A stretch of DNA of 64,000 bases from Glebionis coronaria (GCA_025667525.1 CM046881.1:27415580-27479579); one strand, 5' to 3'; shown: positions 37,901 through 49,656, counted from the first letter of the stretch. The notes: a model not told the origin generated them from the sequence alone. Numbers and translations are program-made.

Positions 37901-40048
37901 TGTTAGCCCGTATATTATGCTCAATCATGAGCTGTTTATTATTGTGTTTCCAAATATAGTTTATCATAATCAGTACAATTAATAAGGATAGGTGTAATCT
38001 TGGGCCAAAGGCTATCTCTTGTAACTATTTAAGGATATTGTATCCTTTGAGATGAAGGCAAGCCATACACACAGTTTTACCATCTTACGGCAGCTCAACA
38101 CCCTGCCTCGGCCCAACACCAATCACCACCCAATTCTCAACCTTCACCTGAAATTACACCCATGAGCCAATCTCAACCTGTTATTCACCCGCATATTATT
38201 CCTGATCCACCTCAAAACCTAAACCCTGTCTCAGTTCATCCCATGGTCACACGTTTCCGTGTTGGGACTAATAATCCTAATCCAAAGTATAATTGTCATG
38301 TGTCCACTGTCTCACCATTACCAAAGTCTTATCGAGATGCGTTTAATGATCCAAATTGGCAAAATGCTATGCGTGATGAATATAATGCGCTTATTCAAAA
38401 TAGCACTTGGACTTTAGTACCTCGACCTAAGGACACCAACATTGTTCGTTGTATGTGGCTTTTTCGTCACAAGTATTTGGCAGATGGTACACTTAGTCGC
38501 TACAAGTCTCGCCTTGTGGCAAATGGTAGTACACAGATAGAAGGAGTTGATGTTGATGAGACTTTTAGTCCGGTGGTTAAACCGGGTACTATTCGGACTG
38601 TACTTAGCTTAGCTGCTTCTCGACATTGGCCGATTCATCAGCTCGATGTCAAGAATGCATTTTTACATGGTGACTTATCTGAGACTGTTTACATGCATCA
38701 GCCACCAGGTTTTCGTGATTCTGTGCACCCTGATTATGTATGTTTATTGCAGCGATCTCTGTACGGGCTCAAACAGGCCCCTCGAGATTGGTTTCAGCGA
38801 TTTGCATCTTATATTACCCGCGTTGGATTTCATCATAGTCGATGTGACTCCTATTTATTTATATACAGACAGGGGATGGATACTGCTTATTTATTACTAT
38901 ATGTTGATGATATTGTCCTCACAGCTTCTTCTGAGACTTTATTACAACGCATTATTGCTTCTTTACATCAGGAGTTTGCTATGACTGACTTGGGTGCTCT
39001 AAATTATTTTTTGGGTATCTTTGTTACACGAGATTCTTTCGGGTTGTTCTTATCTCAAAAGAAGTATGCTATTGAGATTTTTGAGAGGGCACACATGGTT
39101 AACTGTAATCCAAGTCGGACTCCTGTTGATACTGAGTCTAAGTTAGGTGATGATGGTGATCCGGTTTCTGATTCGAAATTATACAGGAGTATCGCAGGTT
39201 CTCTCCAATATCTTACCTTTACTCGCCCTGATATCTCTTATGCAGTACAACAGATTTGTCTTCACATGCATGATCCTAGGGAGCCTCATTTATCGGCTCT
39301 TAAAAGGATCTTGAGGTACGTTCGAGGTACTTTAGATTATGGGTTGCAGTTGTTCTCATCCTCTACTACGTCATTGGTTGCCTACTCAGATGCTGATTGG
39401 GCTGGTTGCCCCACTACTCGAAGATCTACTTCAGGTTACTGTGTTTTTCTTGGAAACAACTTACTCTCTTGGTCCTCTAAGCGTCAACCGACGCTTTCTC
39501 GTTCAAGTGCAGAGGCAGAGTATCGTGGTGTTGCTAATGCTGTTGCTGAGACCTGTTGGCTGAGGAATTTATTACGAGAGTTGCATACACCTTTGTCTTC
39601 CGCTACCCTTGTGTATTGTGATAACATTAGTGCGGTCTATCTATCATCTAATCCGGTTCAACACCAACGTACGAAGCATATAGAAATTGATATTCATTTT
39701 GTTCGTGATCTGGTTGATGCTGGTCAAGTTCGAGTTCTACATGTTCCTTCACGTTATCAGTATGCGGATATTTTCACAAAAGGATTGCCTTCGGCATTGT
39801 TTGAGGAATTTCGTTCCAGTTTGAGTGTTCGGTGTCCTCCCGCTCCAACTGCGGGGGAGTGTTAGCCCGTATATTATGCTCAATCATGAGCTGTTTATTA
39901 TTGTGTTTCCAAATATAGTTTATCATAATCAGTACAATTAATAAGGATAGGTGTAATCTTGGGCCAAAGGCTATCTCTTGTAACTATTTAAGGATATTGT
40001 ATCCTTTGAGATGAAGGCAAGCCATACACACAGTTTTACCATCTTACA
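37901..40048 (+). mobile_element. Internally deleted Copia element in UGT exon 2
   Basis: Two 189-bp LTRs (37901-38089 and 39860-40048) flank a 1.77-kb interior. The target duplication is CAAGC at 37896-37900 and 40049-40053. Directly after the left LTR the sequence enters the pol region between integrase and RT. The primer site, gag, protease and integrase are therefore gone in one deletion whose left edge lies at the LTR boundary. RT and RNase H remain open. The LTRs look identical except for the final base (TTACG against TTACA). The element on the minus strand at 52772-57235 has a related RT. Confidence 0.94.
38162..39865 (+). CDS. Copia reverse transcriptase-RNase H ORF without gag, protease or integrase
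   Basis: The 567-codon ORF is uninterrupted and ends at the TAG formed by the LTR start. RT motifs are WLFRHKYLADG, QLDVKNAFLHG, LYGLKQAP and the catalytic LLYVDDIVLTAS near codon 245. RNase H shows YSDADWAG, SSAEAEYRG and YCDNISAVYL, and ends in ADIFTKGLP. The start chosen is only the first ATG. The true polyprotein start was lost with gag. It cannot support transposition alone because integrase is missing. An open frame here suggests a recent deletion and insertion, not selection. Confidence 0.9.
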   Translation: MSQSQPVIHPHIIPDPPQNLNPVSVHPMVTRFRVGTNNPNPKYNCHVSTVSPLPKSYRDAFNDPNWQNAMRDEYNALIQNSTWTLVPRPKDTNIVRCMWLFRHKYLADGTLSRYKSRLVANGSTQIEGVDVDETFSPVVKPGTIRTVLSLAASRHWPIHQLDVKNAFLHGDLSETVYMHQPPGFRDSVHPDYVCLLQRSLYGLKQAPRDWFQRFASYITRVGFHHSRCDSYLFIYRQGMDTAYLLLYVDDIVLTASSETLLQRIIASLHQEFAMTDLGALNYFLGIFVTRDSFGLFLSQKKYAIEIFERAHMVNCNPSRTPVDTESKLGDDGDPVSDSKLYRSIAGSLQYLTFTRPDISYAVQQICLHMHDPREPHLSALKRILRYVRGTLDYGLQLFSSSTTSLVAYSDADWAGCPTTRRSTSGYCVFLGNNLLSWSSKRQPTLSRSSAEAEYRGVANAVAETCWLRNLLRELHTPLSSATLVYCDNISAVYLSSNPVQHQRTKHIEIDIHFVRDLVDAGQVRVLHVPSRYQYADIFTKGLPSALFEEFRSSLSVRCPPAPTAGEC

Positions 40049-41064
40049 CAAGCTTCACTTTAGGCCCATTCCACAAGTACTTCCCGGCATCGTCCAGCAG
40101 CTTGATCCAACCAGACCCAACCATTCTCTCATGGCTAGACAAACAGACTTCCAAGTCTACTATATATGTAATTTTTGGCAGCGTTGCACATATATCGGAG
40201 TTAGAATTTAGACAAGTGGCTTATGCGTTGGAAAAATATTGGTTTACCATTCTTGTGGGTGGTTCGACCAGGGATAGTTCGTGGTTCGGAATGGATTGAG
40301 GCGTTGCCTGAAAAGTTCCTAGAAAGAGTAGGTGATAAGGGGCGTATAGTGAAATGGTCTCCTCAACAAGAAGTCTTAGCTCATCCGGTGACAGGGTGTT
40401 TTTGGACTCATAATGGATGGAATTCAACATTGGAGAGCATATGTGAAGGGGTTCCTATGATTTGTTCCCCTTGTTTCGTCGACCAACCGATAAATGCAAG
40501 GTACGTGAGTGATGTTTGGAAGATTGGTATTTTTCTGGAGGACGGTTTTGAAAGGGTCGGGATAGAGTCTGCGATTAAGAGAATAATGATGGATAAAGAA
40601 GGAGAAGAAATACGTGAGAGAATATCTGATCTTAAGGAGAAGGTAAGCCAGTCTCTTGACAAGGGTGGCGCATCTCATGAGTCATTAAAGTGTCTAGTTG
40701 ATTACATCTCATCGTTCTAGCTTCAAGAATAGCAAGTCACTGTAATTCACATCTATCTAAATGTTGGAGCTTAATTGGATCTTAAATTTGCTATAAATTT
40801 CTATTGGAAACCTTATGGATATTATAAAATATAACAAAGGTGCTTGTCAAATACTCTATATTGTTAATCTAATTTGTCTAATGAGCTAGACCACTTTAAA
40901 CGAAACAAATAGATTAAAAATGTGTGGTATTAAGGTTATAATTACACAAAACTTATGGGTTGTCGAGCTCAGGTAAAACTTGAAACCTAGCTTCTGGTTT
41001 GATCAACACAGTGATCTGATGATCTAGGATTGGTGTTCGTGTTGGGCCGGCCCTTCTTTACGTT

Positions 41065-41304
41065 GATCGACACACTTGAATCCTATGTTTCAATTAGCAA
41101 ACATACTTCACACTCATGGTTCGAAATAACCATCATGCATGCCTAATATAACACTCCCAATCAAGGACCACTTAAGTGCCTAAATAAAAACTGTGATGAC
41201 TTGTTTAAGGAATATCTCGCTGGGTTGTTGGATAAGGATTCATCAGTAGCTTGTTTGATTACAGACTAGATGCTGGATTTTATTTTACGCAAGCTGTGGT
41301 AGAG
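41065..41304 (+). pseudogene. UGT first-exon fragment downstream of copy 1
   Basis: From 41074 the translation shows NPMFQLANILHTHG, then the region CLITD and, beyond a stop, FYFTQAV. These are the same landmarks as residues 26-39 and 112-125 of the intact UGT. Frames shift and about 100 bp are missing in the middle. It is a third UGT locus, next to the duplicated 3' flank. The corresponding relic of copy 2 is at 52113-52202. Confidence 0.8.
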
Positions 41305-42104
41305 TAGGTAACACATGTATATTAACAATTATATGTATACTAGAAAAACAAGTGTGCCCTTAATCTTTTCCAAATGTATACTAGAAAAACATGAGTGTGC
41401 CTCTTAAATCTTTTTAATTTTCTTAAATTAAAATTCATACGCATCTTGATTCCCATGTATACTAAAAAACACAACTATAGAACACACCAGAATAATTGAA
41501 AGCACATGTACATCTTCATATCATATTGTCTTCAAAACACAACCTTAAATCTAAAAACATAACCACCAAAAATTACCACCGCACCATTAAGATTTACAAA
41601 TCTTCATACAAATATAATATGCGCTTGATACATCTTTACCAAATCACGAGCTAAGAACATTAATATATAAACTTTTAATGGAATTGGTGGAAAGATATAA
41701 CTTTGAAAATATCATAGTAATACACCCACAATGGTAACGATCTCATTCTCGGGGTGGAAGCTAGATGTGTTTGTTGCATTGATGGTATATTTAGGTGATG
41801 ATATACTTAATTTTTTATGTATCACTTTTATGTGGCTTTTATTAGTGAATAAATATGGCCCGGTTTGTAGGCTTAGGGGTATTAGGGTTTGATGTAATGT
41901 CTTATATATTGTGATGAATGATAATACATACTTATGGGATTTTACCATTCTAACATGGTATCAGTCATGTAGATAGATCCACAATAAAAAAAACCTTTAT
42001 GCAGATAACAGAAAAAAAGAGAAAAATCTATCCTGTATTAAATTGGTAAAAAAGTACACAAAAAATATAAAAAAAAAGAAGTCTAATTTTCATAATTTCA
42101 AATG
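41305..42104. other. Intergenic, with an LTR-end/primer-site-like junction
   Basis: No gene is seen. At 41951-41966 TAACA is followed by TGGTATCAGTCATG. This looks like an LTR end joined to an initiator-Met primer site, so a 5' LTR remnant may occupy roughly 41720-41955. Its partner was not found. Direct repeats containing GTATACTAGAAAAACA occur at 41336-41390. Confidence 0.4.
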
Positions 42105-42556
42105 TTTTTGTTTGATATATATAAAAGGAACGAGTGACAATTATGATTCATGATGGCGTCATTGGGGTCATGAGGGCACACAAAGAACATATCAATGATT
42201 GTGTCAGGAGTTCTTCTAGTTGGGATGCGACGGGATGTGGCTAAAATGGTAGGGAGAGAGGATGCGCCAAAGAAATAAGTATTAAAACTTGTCTCCGGCA
42301 AGCCTACTACAGTCTTTGTCCCTACCCGTATGAATTTGGGAGGATTTACTATGGATTGTATTGATGGATTGCCTAAATCCATGAGGTATAGTGTGATTAT
42401 GGTGGTGGTTGACCGTTTAACCAATTCCGCTCACTTTGCCCCTTTAAAACAACTGTATACCGCATTATCGATAGCTACAATGTTTGTAAGGGAGGTAATA
42501 CGACTACATGGTGTTCCAAAATCAATAGTGTGTGATCGGGGATCGGTTGTCCATAA
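42105..42556 (+). pseudogene. Degenerate chromovirus integrase N-terminal half, copy 2
   Basis: Decayed frames show the zinc-binding start (HDGVIGG-like, about 42147), GMRRDVAKMVG, QRNKY and then the core MDCIDGLPKSMRYSVIMVVVDRL and LHGVPKSIVCDRG (42330-42556). It stops exactly at the Copia LTR. The continuing residues (QFWRELL onward) are found at 26572, downstream of the 3' LTR in copy 1. This segment is the left flank of the nested stack. Confidence 0.85.
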
Positions 42557-43093
42557 TGTTAGATCGTAAACTTGATTTGGTCACTGAAAGCCTCACTGAA
42601 GGCCTAATTTCATAGAAGAAGATTCTAGAAAGTCGAGGAAGGGTCTTATAAAATATCTATGTAAAGTATATAGAAGTGTGTAGAAGATAGGAGATAAGTT
42701 TGGTAGAAAATAGATAAGTATGGAGCCGAAATATATAGAGAAGCATGAAATATTCCGACCGATAATGTTCCATAGAGTAGTATAAATAGGTGTTGTTTGT
42801 AAGCATTTATAATAAGTATCGAAAAGTAGCAAAGTCAAGTAATAAAAGTTACATTTCTTAAAACCTTATCTCTTCATCTAATATAAGCCTAAAAAGCCTC
42901 GTGCATTTCGAACAAACTAGTATCAGAGCCTCTGAAGATTAAGATGTCGGGCTCAATAAACTTGTTTCAATTTCCTCAACCAAAGACAACTATGGTAGTT
43001 AGTTTATTCGAATGAAGGCGTTACTCGGTTCACATAATGTGTGGCAGATAGTCAAGAAAGGTATTGAGAAAGTTGAAGATGAAAATTCGTGAG
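42557..43093 (+). mobile_element. 5' LTR and gag start of the split Copia, copy 2
   Basis: The LTR spans 42557-42914, from TGTTAGATCG to TTCGAACA, preceded by CATAA. A primer site (TAGTATCAGAGCC, a mutated TGGTATCAGAGCC) begins at 42919. The gag ATG at 42944 is followed by FQFPQP, then MKALLGSHNVWQIVKKGIEKV and ends ENS at the next insertion (43094). The rest of this gag lies 30 kb upstream at 12503 in copy 1. The downstream pol and 3' LTR have been lost in this copy. Confidence 0.88.
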
Positions 43094-44032
43094 TGATAAC
43101 GCCTCATTTATACATATTTAGAATGATTCATTCGTCCTATATTGCTATGTAAATAAATAAAATATGTTATGAGTTGATATTAATTTAATGTACAATTGTG
43201 ATAAGAGAAGAATAAACATTGGAGAAGAGATGTGAAACCAAAGACGAACATAAAGGACCAAAGAATAAATAAATCTAGAAAACGACAATGTGCGGCACAC
43301 TTTTAGATTTGTGTGGTGCACTTGATTGGAGTGCAAATTTGGAGTACTTAGGCAAAGTACGACACACTTTTTGGATTGTGCGGTGCACTTTGCATACTGT
43401 TACAAAATTTAATTACAATTATGCATGGCATTGAAGAGAAAACCATTGGGCTATCATCTCATTACTTGCTTGCGGTTTGGAGCTTATTTAACATCCATTG
43501 TGGTCAGACCATCAATATACAACATCACCAATACTTCTCATATTTGGTGACTTGGAGGAAAAACTAGCAAGGATTTCTAAATCCTTGAAGATTACTAAGG
43601 AAAGGGTTGTTATTATTTTACAAGGTGAACTATACCTAATTCATGCTTGTGGTTGTTGTAGTAAAGGAGTCCTAGTAGGGTTTGATTGCTTGTGTAATTT
43701 GGGAATCAAACTTTGCATTTTGGAATGATATTGATCATAATCTTTTGGTATAATTCTCATCTTATTACTTGTTATGAATTTAAAATTTGAATCTATTAAG
43801 ATGTGTATTATTGCTGTGATTATGGAGTAGTAACTTGTGTGTTTTGTTGAGGCATGTATAAAACCATGAATAGATTCTATTAGCTTCGCAGGGGCGAAGT
43901 GCGACGTACAATTAGGTTTGTACGGCGCACTTCTTCCCAGGTTCATGATTATAAGCTCGGTTGAGATGTTCTTGTGGCTTGATACTATTATATTTGATAT
44001 TTATTATGTATTTGGTTCATTCTTAATTATAA
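43094..44032 (+). repeat. Old LTR (solo-LTR-like), copy 2, left part
   Basis: It begins TGATAACGCCTCATTTAT right after GTGAG, in the Copia gag. From 43255 it matches 11172-11940, and the match ends abruptly at 44032. It carries the same hairpin-forming words (AAGTGCGACGTAC..GTACGGCGCACTT at about 43897-43934). Together with the 3' part at 11940-12502 the full LTR would be about 1.5 kb. Confidence 0.75.
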
Positions 44033-47000
44033 GATGGTTTTTCGAGTAATGGATAAGATGGTTACTTAGGATTAAAACTGTGCTTCCTTATTTTCAGATT
44101 TTACACTTCTTATATTTCACGCTTTAAATAATGACAAATTTTCTCTCAAGCAATTTGCTCAAATAATAACCGGTCTTAGAGGCACAATAAGTGAGGGTAT
44201 AATGGTAACACAATTAATTTGTATGAATAAGTCGATGTACTTTCACTTATGAATAACAATGATATCGTTTTTAAGCTTGATATAGGGAAAGTGAAACTTG
44301 AGGATGATAAGTATTCATGGTACCAAAGCCCTAATCAAATTTATTGATTTCTTTATGAGTTATTTCCATCAAATCATTTCAAGAAAATACAAAAATACAT
44401 AAATAGAATTATTTTCCTTGCATTGCATTGTAAAAACCAAAATCATGCATCATATAGTGTAGAAGCATTTCATCTTGGCCAATGTGGATTAATTATGAGA
44501 AAAATGTAATTTAGAGCTTTGAAATATTGCATTGCATGAGGCCATGGCAATGATCAAGTGTAGGGGATTTGATATGAGTGAAATCTCGTATCAATTATAA
44601 CAAATCAAACCCTAAAACACAAAGAAAAATACCAAGTTTTATGTTAAAAGCAGTATTATGGGGTATTCTTTGTTGTTTGTGATTTTGTAGGTAAAATGAT
44701 ACGATTTGGTGCAAACACGGATTTCAAGGCATTAATATCAAGAAAAAGACAAAAGAAGGACTCATTAGATCAAGGACCTTTCATGAAAAACTACCAAAGA
44801 TAAAGGACTTAAAGTGGAAAGTCAACAAAGTCAAAGAGCTCAAGTGGAAAGTCAACCAAAGTCAAAGGTCCTAATTACTTGATTTTACAAGTGGAAGGAC
44901 TGAAGATGACAAGTTTATGAAGTTCCTAGCTCAAAACAACAAACTGCCAAAGCAGAGGGGCTAAATCTGCCATTTTGTATACTAAATTGGAGCTTGATCC
45001 GAGTGAATGATTATTAACCAATGAGAATCAAGTATACTCAAGTCCCGGATTGCCACATATGTGATATTAAAGAAGAAAGAGAAGCTGGCTAACGAATCTT
45101 AACAGTAACTTCCACTTACCATTGTCCACCAATCACAAGAAGCCATTTCAACAATCCTTACTGTAAAACGAATAGCGATCCGTGTGATAACTAATGGACT
45201 AATCTAAAAGTGCCACGTGGCCAGTCTACTCCCAGAACTCAGAGATCGAAGGAGGCCATTTCACAAGAAGTGTTATACATTAAAGATGATCATTGAGGCA
45301 AGGCGAACTCATTCCAACCATTTAATTTTGATGAAATCAAGTAGTTCAAAATCCCCCAAATTGCTGGCCAAGAACACAAACTCCAATTGAGCTAAGTTGA
45401 TACGTGGAAGAATCTGATTGGAGAAGACACGTCACCTACATCAACACTCATCACATTTTGCCTATAAATAGTAGAAGTTAACTCATTTGTATTAGTGTAG
45501 TTAGTGTGTGAAAAAACACACACTTAGTAGATTTCTCTCACTTACTCTCCTTTTCATTTCTTACAGCTTAGAATGATTGACAACCACTCTTAAACTTCTT
45601 AGTTAGACAGTTAATCAGTTGTAACCATAACCTTTCATTAATGAAATTCATAGTTCACTAAATTCTCTCAATATACCTTACTGCATTTACACCTTATCTC
45701 CTACATCTTTATGATTCTGTTATTCACAATGAATAACCTCAGTTGATTGTTTTGGAAGCTTGTTGTTGTGATAAGACCTTGTTGTAGTTCAAGTTCTTAA
45801 CCAGTTCTAGCCATATTTCATGATCAGACAAGAAGCAGAGTTGATGATGATGATCTATGGTGTTTGATGCTATTTGGGTGATTGCTTATTGGTGATAAGG
45901 TGTGAATAAGCTCATAAGAGAGTTCAACACTCTATTCTCCATCAAAGGAGGCTTCTTGGCTAAAAAGTGCAAATTCTGTTTACATTTCCACTTAATTGTC
46001 AACTGCCTGCTAAATTATTAGTACTAGTGTATACTTGCTTGTTTTTTCCTGTTATATGCTCTATTTGATCTTGCTGATATGATTAGATAGTTTGTAGTTT
46101 GATCCAGTTAGCTTTGATCTTGTTGCATAGCTATAATTCTGTTTCAGTCCATAAGTGGTGTTTGGATTATCTGCTAGCTTTTGATTCAGCCATAAGTTTA
46201 GAGTAAAACTTGTTTCTATACACTCAAATACTGGTCAAAAGCAATTGTGCAAAGTTTCAAAGTCAAACCTTTGGTCAAAAAGGCAAATGACACATAAATA
46301 CTTTGGGTCAGTCTTTTAATCCTAAACAACCTACTTTCAATCATTCACCATTTGCTCAAATCTTGGAGTTAGGACTTAAAATTTGTTTTATTAGAAAGTC
46401 CAACATCCAGGCTTTCAGGATTGATAAGCTGTTAGGTCTAGATTGCACTGTAGAATAAGCTAGAGCTTATTAAAAGTCTCTATAACAAATAGCTTAAACT
46501 GTCAATGCTTATTTTCATTTCCCACTGAATTACTTCATAAAAGTAGCCATATTATTTCATAATTTAGTTGTATAAGTGATAAAAATAGGATTTGAACTTG
46601 GTCAACTTTTGGTCAACGCAAGTCAAGCTTGGTCAACATAAGCCAGTTTGAGCTTATCCAATTTTTTGGCTTATTCTGGGGATGAAATTCCAAATTTCTT
46701 GGACAGGCGTCAATATTTTGGGCTTTTAAATGATTCTTGTGAAAATCAGACCAAGCGCTTATCTAGAACAACTTATCTCTTAAAAGTGGCTTATTGCAAA
46801 TAGCTTATTTGAGATTTAGCAAGATTTAGCTTAGTTTCTTGACATTCCCTAGCTTAATTTGGATTATGAATCGTTTAAGACTTGTTCCAGCGTTTTTGAT
46901 CAACCAGAACTCTAGTTATGGCTTAATCTTGAATAAGCCCGTTTTCTTCTTAAAAGACTTCCATAAATTGCAAATCAGTCCTTGGATTTTGAGAAGTTGC

Positions 47001-47446
47001 TAGTTTGTTAGAAATTGGTTATAACTTCCTGGGGTTTGCTGTTTAGTCCCTGGAGTTTGTTGGTTTGTTATAGTTGGTTAATAGTTTGTTATATTTGTTA
47101 TTTTTGGCAAGTAGTTTGTACAATTTACATTTTCAGTCCTTTAAGTTTTCACATTTACATTTTTGGTCCTTATACTTTTATAAACTTTACATTTTAGCTT
47201 TAAATACTTGTTGTGCATTACTTGGTTGTACTTTGTGCTCATTAAATGGTATGTGCAACTTGTTTTTAGTGTAGTACGGTTACGTAGACGATATTTTTTT
47301 TACATTTTTGACGGTTTTGTGGGAAGTAGAAATAGAATATCATAATCTTGACAATCAAATACCAAGAACAATAAAGTGACATGATTGATATCGATTGATC
47401 AATTCGTAAAGATATCGAGAGAAAAAAGAACTTGAAAAAGACAATT
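44033..47446. other. Unassigned repeat-like DNA replacing the stack in copy 2
   Basis: This 3.4 kb has no equivalent in copy 1, where the solo LTR, the Copia remainder and the integrase tail lie between the same flanks. No ORF above about 70 codons makes sense. A purine tract (GTGTAGGGGATT) leads into TGATATGAGTG at 44570, resembling a PPT/LTR junction. CCTATAAATAG at 45468, with an ACACAC stretch downstream, resembles an LTR promoter. Repeated TTGGTCAACxxxxGTCAA words lie at 46598-46640. I suspect a partial LTR element but could not pair two LTRs. Confidence 0.4.
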
Positions 47447-47735
47447 ATTAACGAGCTTCGGATAAATTACAATTTTACCCTTTCATATACATATACTTCT
47501 TAATTTTTATGCAAACCGAGTTGAGCCGAACTTTTTATGCCGAGTATTTATTGAGTTCCAAGCCTTATATGTAAACATAATCCAGCTCGAGTCGAGCTTC
47601 AAGCTCGAGTTTATATGACGAGTCAAGATCGAACTCAATATTTAAAGCTCGTTCAAGCTCGAGTTGAGTTTCGAGCTCGAGTTTTGGTATTCGCGTTGAG
47701 CTCGATCTTGATAGTACTCGACTCGTTTACACCTC

Positions 47736-48701
47736 TATTTGTGATATGGTTTTCTTAATGTTGTGTCAGTACCTTCAAATGTCGGTGGTAGACAAGCCAA
47801 TCATAAGTTAGCTCCGCGGTTCTTTGGTCCTTATGAAGTTGTGTTAAGAATCGAAGAGGAAAAGGTGGATTAGATGTTGAACTTGCCTCATACCTTAGCA
47901 ATTCATTCGTTTTTTCATGTGTCTCGGCTTAATAATATGATTGGGGACAACTAGGTGTAGTTATGTTTGCCCGATGCTTCTACGAATGTGCTTGTAATGA
48001 AGCTAGACAGGAAGTTGGGGACCCGTGAAGTATAAGGGCAACAAGAGGTGTTAATCTCGTAGAAGGGGCCGCTAAAGAAGCTACTTGTGAAATCTTTGAG
48101 CTAATTCAACAACAGTTTCTAGTTTTCACCGGACAAGGTGATTTTTTAGGCAGGAGTGATGATATGAATCATTGGGGTCAAGTTTACAAGCGCAAGACTA
48201 GAAGGGGCTAATCGCCATTAACATAATGGTTAATTATGTTACTTTTTGTTTAGGACATCCACAATGCTAATATGTGGCGTACACATAATAACAAGTTAAT
48301 ATAAGTACAATCCATTGTGAACTTGACATGTAAGCATACATCGAATAACAAGTTGTCTTTGTACACACATATTTAATTGGTGATGAAGGGCCAAAAGTAC
48401 TATTTTTAGAAAGAATATTCTTCCATTGGGTGTCATTGAACTCAAGTTTGTAAGTTTATGGGTTGTATGTGTCATTGTATTGCACCAAGAAAAACTAGGT
48501 GCATCGAGGATGACCTTAGTTTACATAATAATTAATATGCCCTATATTAGGGAGATTACCTTAGGGTTTTGTTCATCGAAATTTCTAGTTTTATTTTGTT
48601 CTTGTTCGTAGGATAGTCTTTTTATTTATCAATTTATCTTCAAGTATCCGAATATAATTGCTTATTGTCTCAATTCATTGTTATCAATTTGGCTCTTATA
48701 A
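47736..48701 (+). pseudogene. Chromovirus integrase tail, LTR and Tourist-like MITE, copy 2
   Basis: The GPY/F-like KLAPRFFGPYEVV (from GTTAGCTCCGCGG near 47808) is followed by the HSFFHVSRLNN stretch and the decayed chromodomain, with stops. The LTR probably starts at TGATATGAATC (48160). The MITE at 48253-48515 is flanked by TTA and is 29 bp longer than its copy-1 counterpart. One base at the LTR end differs (TTATAA for TTATCA). Confidence 0.7.
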
Positions 48702-49164
48702 GTGATTCCATCACCTAAATGAGTTGTCAAAGCAAGCACAGATCAGAAATGTGCGAGAAATAACATATTTTTTAGAAATAACATATTGTGAAACTTTATC
48801 AAGGTTGTTTGTTCTTTGCATATTATGCGTGACACAACACAAATACATATGCTTTTATCCAAAAAAATCACATCACAAGATGGTCATATATACAACTGTC
48901 AAAGTTTTGGAACTTTATAAATGAAATCTGGGTTACAGCCATGTAAATAGTTACGTACTACGTAGTATTTTATAATTAAATATGTGTTAAAGTCGGACAT
49001 GTCAGTATGTTTGAATAGATACCATGAGAGTGGACTGAATGGGGCATATTTGGCTCATAGTTGTCTAGATATGCCGTCTCAATATGCTCACAATAAATAA
49101 CTCAACAGAATAATGACTAGCTAGATAATTTCCGTAAGAAAACTGATATCCGAACGTAAGAACA

Positions 49165-49300
49165 TGTAGAGAGAAGAAGCAGCTGGCGACGACAAAGGTT
49201 AGTCCTTTTTCCGCTGCCATTTCAAGGAGACATAAACCCGATGCTTCAACTTGCAAATATACTTTACTCCCACGGCTTCTCGATCACCATCGTTCACACT
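49165..49300 (+). pseudogene. UGT first-exon fragment, copy 2
   Basis: The frame reads [20 protein letters not shown] and goes on to [13 protein letters not shown], about ten residues further than the copy-1 relic at 28786. QGD again replaces QGH, so the loss of the catalytic His predates the duplication. It ends in sequence unrelated to UGTs at about 49300. A full-length gene 360 bp further on probably makes this a leftover of an older tandem copy. Confidence 0.8.
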
Positions 49301-49656
49301 GTTAGACAAAAGATCCAAATGGGTCGGTCCATTGAATAGATGGGCCGTAATATTAAAGTGCTTTAATGAACTCACAGTCGTAAAGTCTTTAGGCCAGTTT
49401 TGACAAGTCTAAAGTAACTATATAACATAATGCAAATGAGCACGTATTGTCTATTTCTAGGAAAGTATAGTTGCTCGACTGGACCCAATTTGAAAGTGAA
49501 AGGCACTTGAGGTTTTAACATCGGGTATCGACGTGAATGGACCCAATTCTAGTGACTGAATTTCATCCACATACTACAACGCTTGGAACCAGATAAGTAT
49601 CATGTAAAAAGAAGAGTTCTTCCTCTTAATCATTCATGCTTTGAACCTGCCTGGCC

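Larger units (their letters stand above)
29227..40720 (+). pseudogene. UGT76-like UDP-glycosyltransferase, copy 1, disrupted by two LTR elements
   Basis: This is the paralogue of the intact gene at 49657-51501. Exon 1 is in pieces: 29227-29636 and 37190-37272, separated by a 7.5-kb LTR element inserted after codon 136. The intron (37273-37691) keeps GT..AG. Exon 2 is also split: 37692-37900 and 40054-40720, separated by a 2.1-kb Copia element. An extra A in the run at 40232-40236 shifts the frame within exon 2, so even precise removal of both insertions would not restore the enzyme. Catalytic His24, Asp116 and the PSPG box (WSPQQEVLAHP, WTHNGWNS, FVDQ) are still readable in the pieces. Both insertions have perfect 5-bp target duplications, so the ancestral junctions are certain. 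Confidence 0.95.
27105..41064 (+). repeat. Tandem segmental duplication, copy 1 (UGT block)
   Basis: Aligned by eye, 27105-29636, 37185-37900 and 40049-41064 match 47447-51868 in order and orientation. The differences are small indels and substitutions, plus the two LTR elements that interrupt only this copy. The block holds the MITE, the chromovirus tail, the Tourist-like MITE, a UGT exon fragment, the UGT gene and its 3' flank. Intergenic stretch 28329-28785 is shared with 48702-49164 and holds no gene I can recognise. Confidence 0.9.

Noticed and set aside
37901..40048. Processed host gene or domesticated RT
   Set aside because: The LTR pair, TSD and loss of all other domains show an ordinary deleted Copia. 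An open frame alone does not argue for domestication.
44570..47300. A complete single LTR
   Set aside because: The PPT-like start is plausible, but no end with a primer site, no TSD and no second copy were found, so I left the stretch unassigned.
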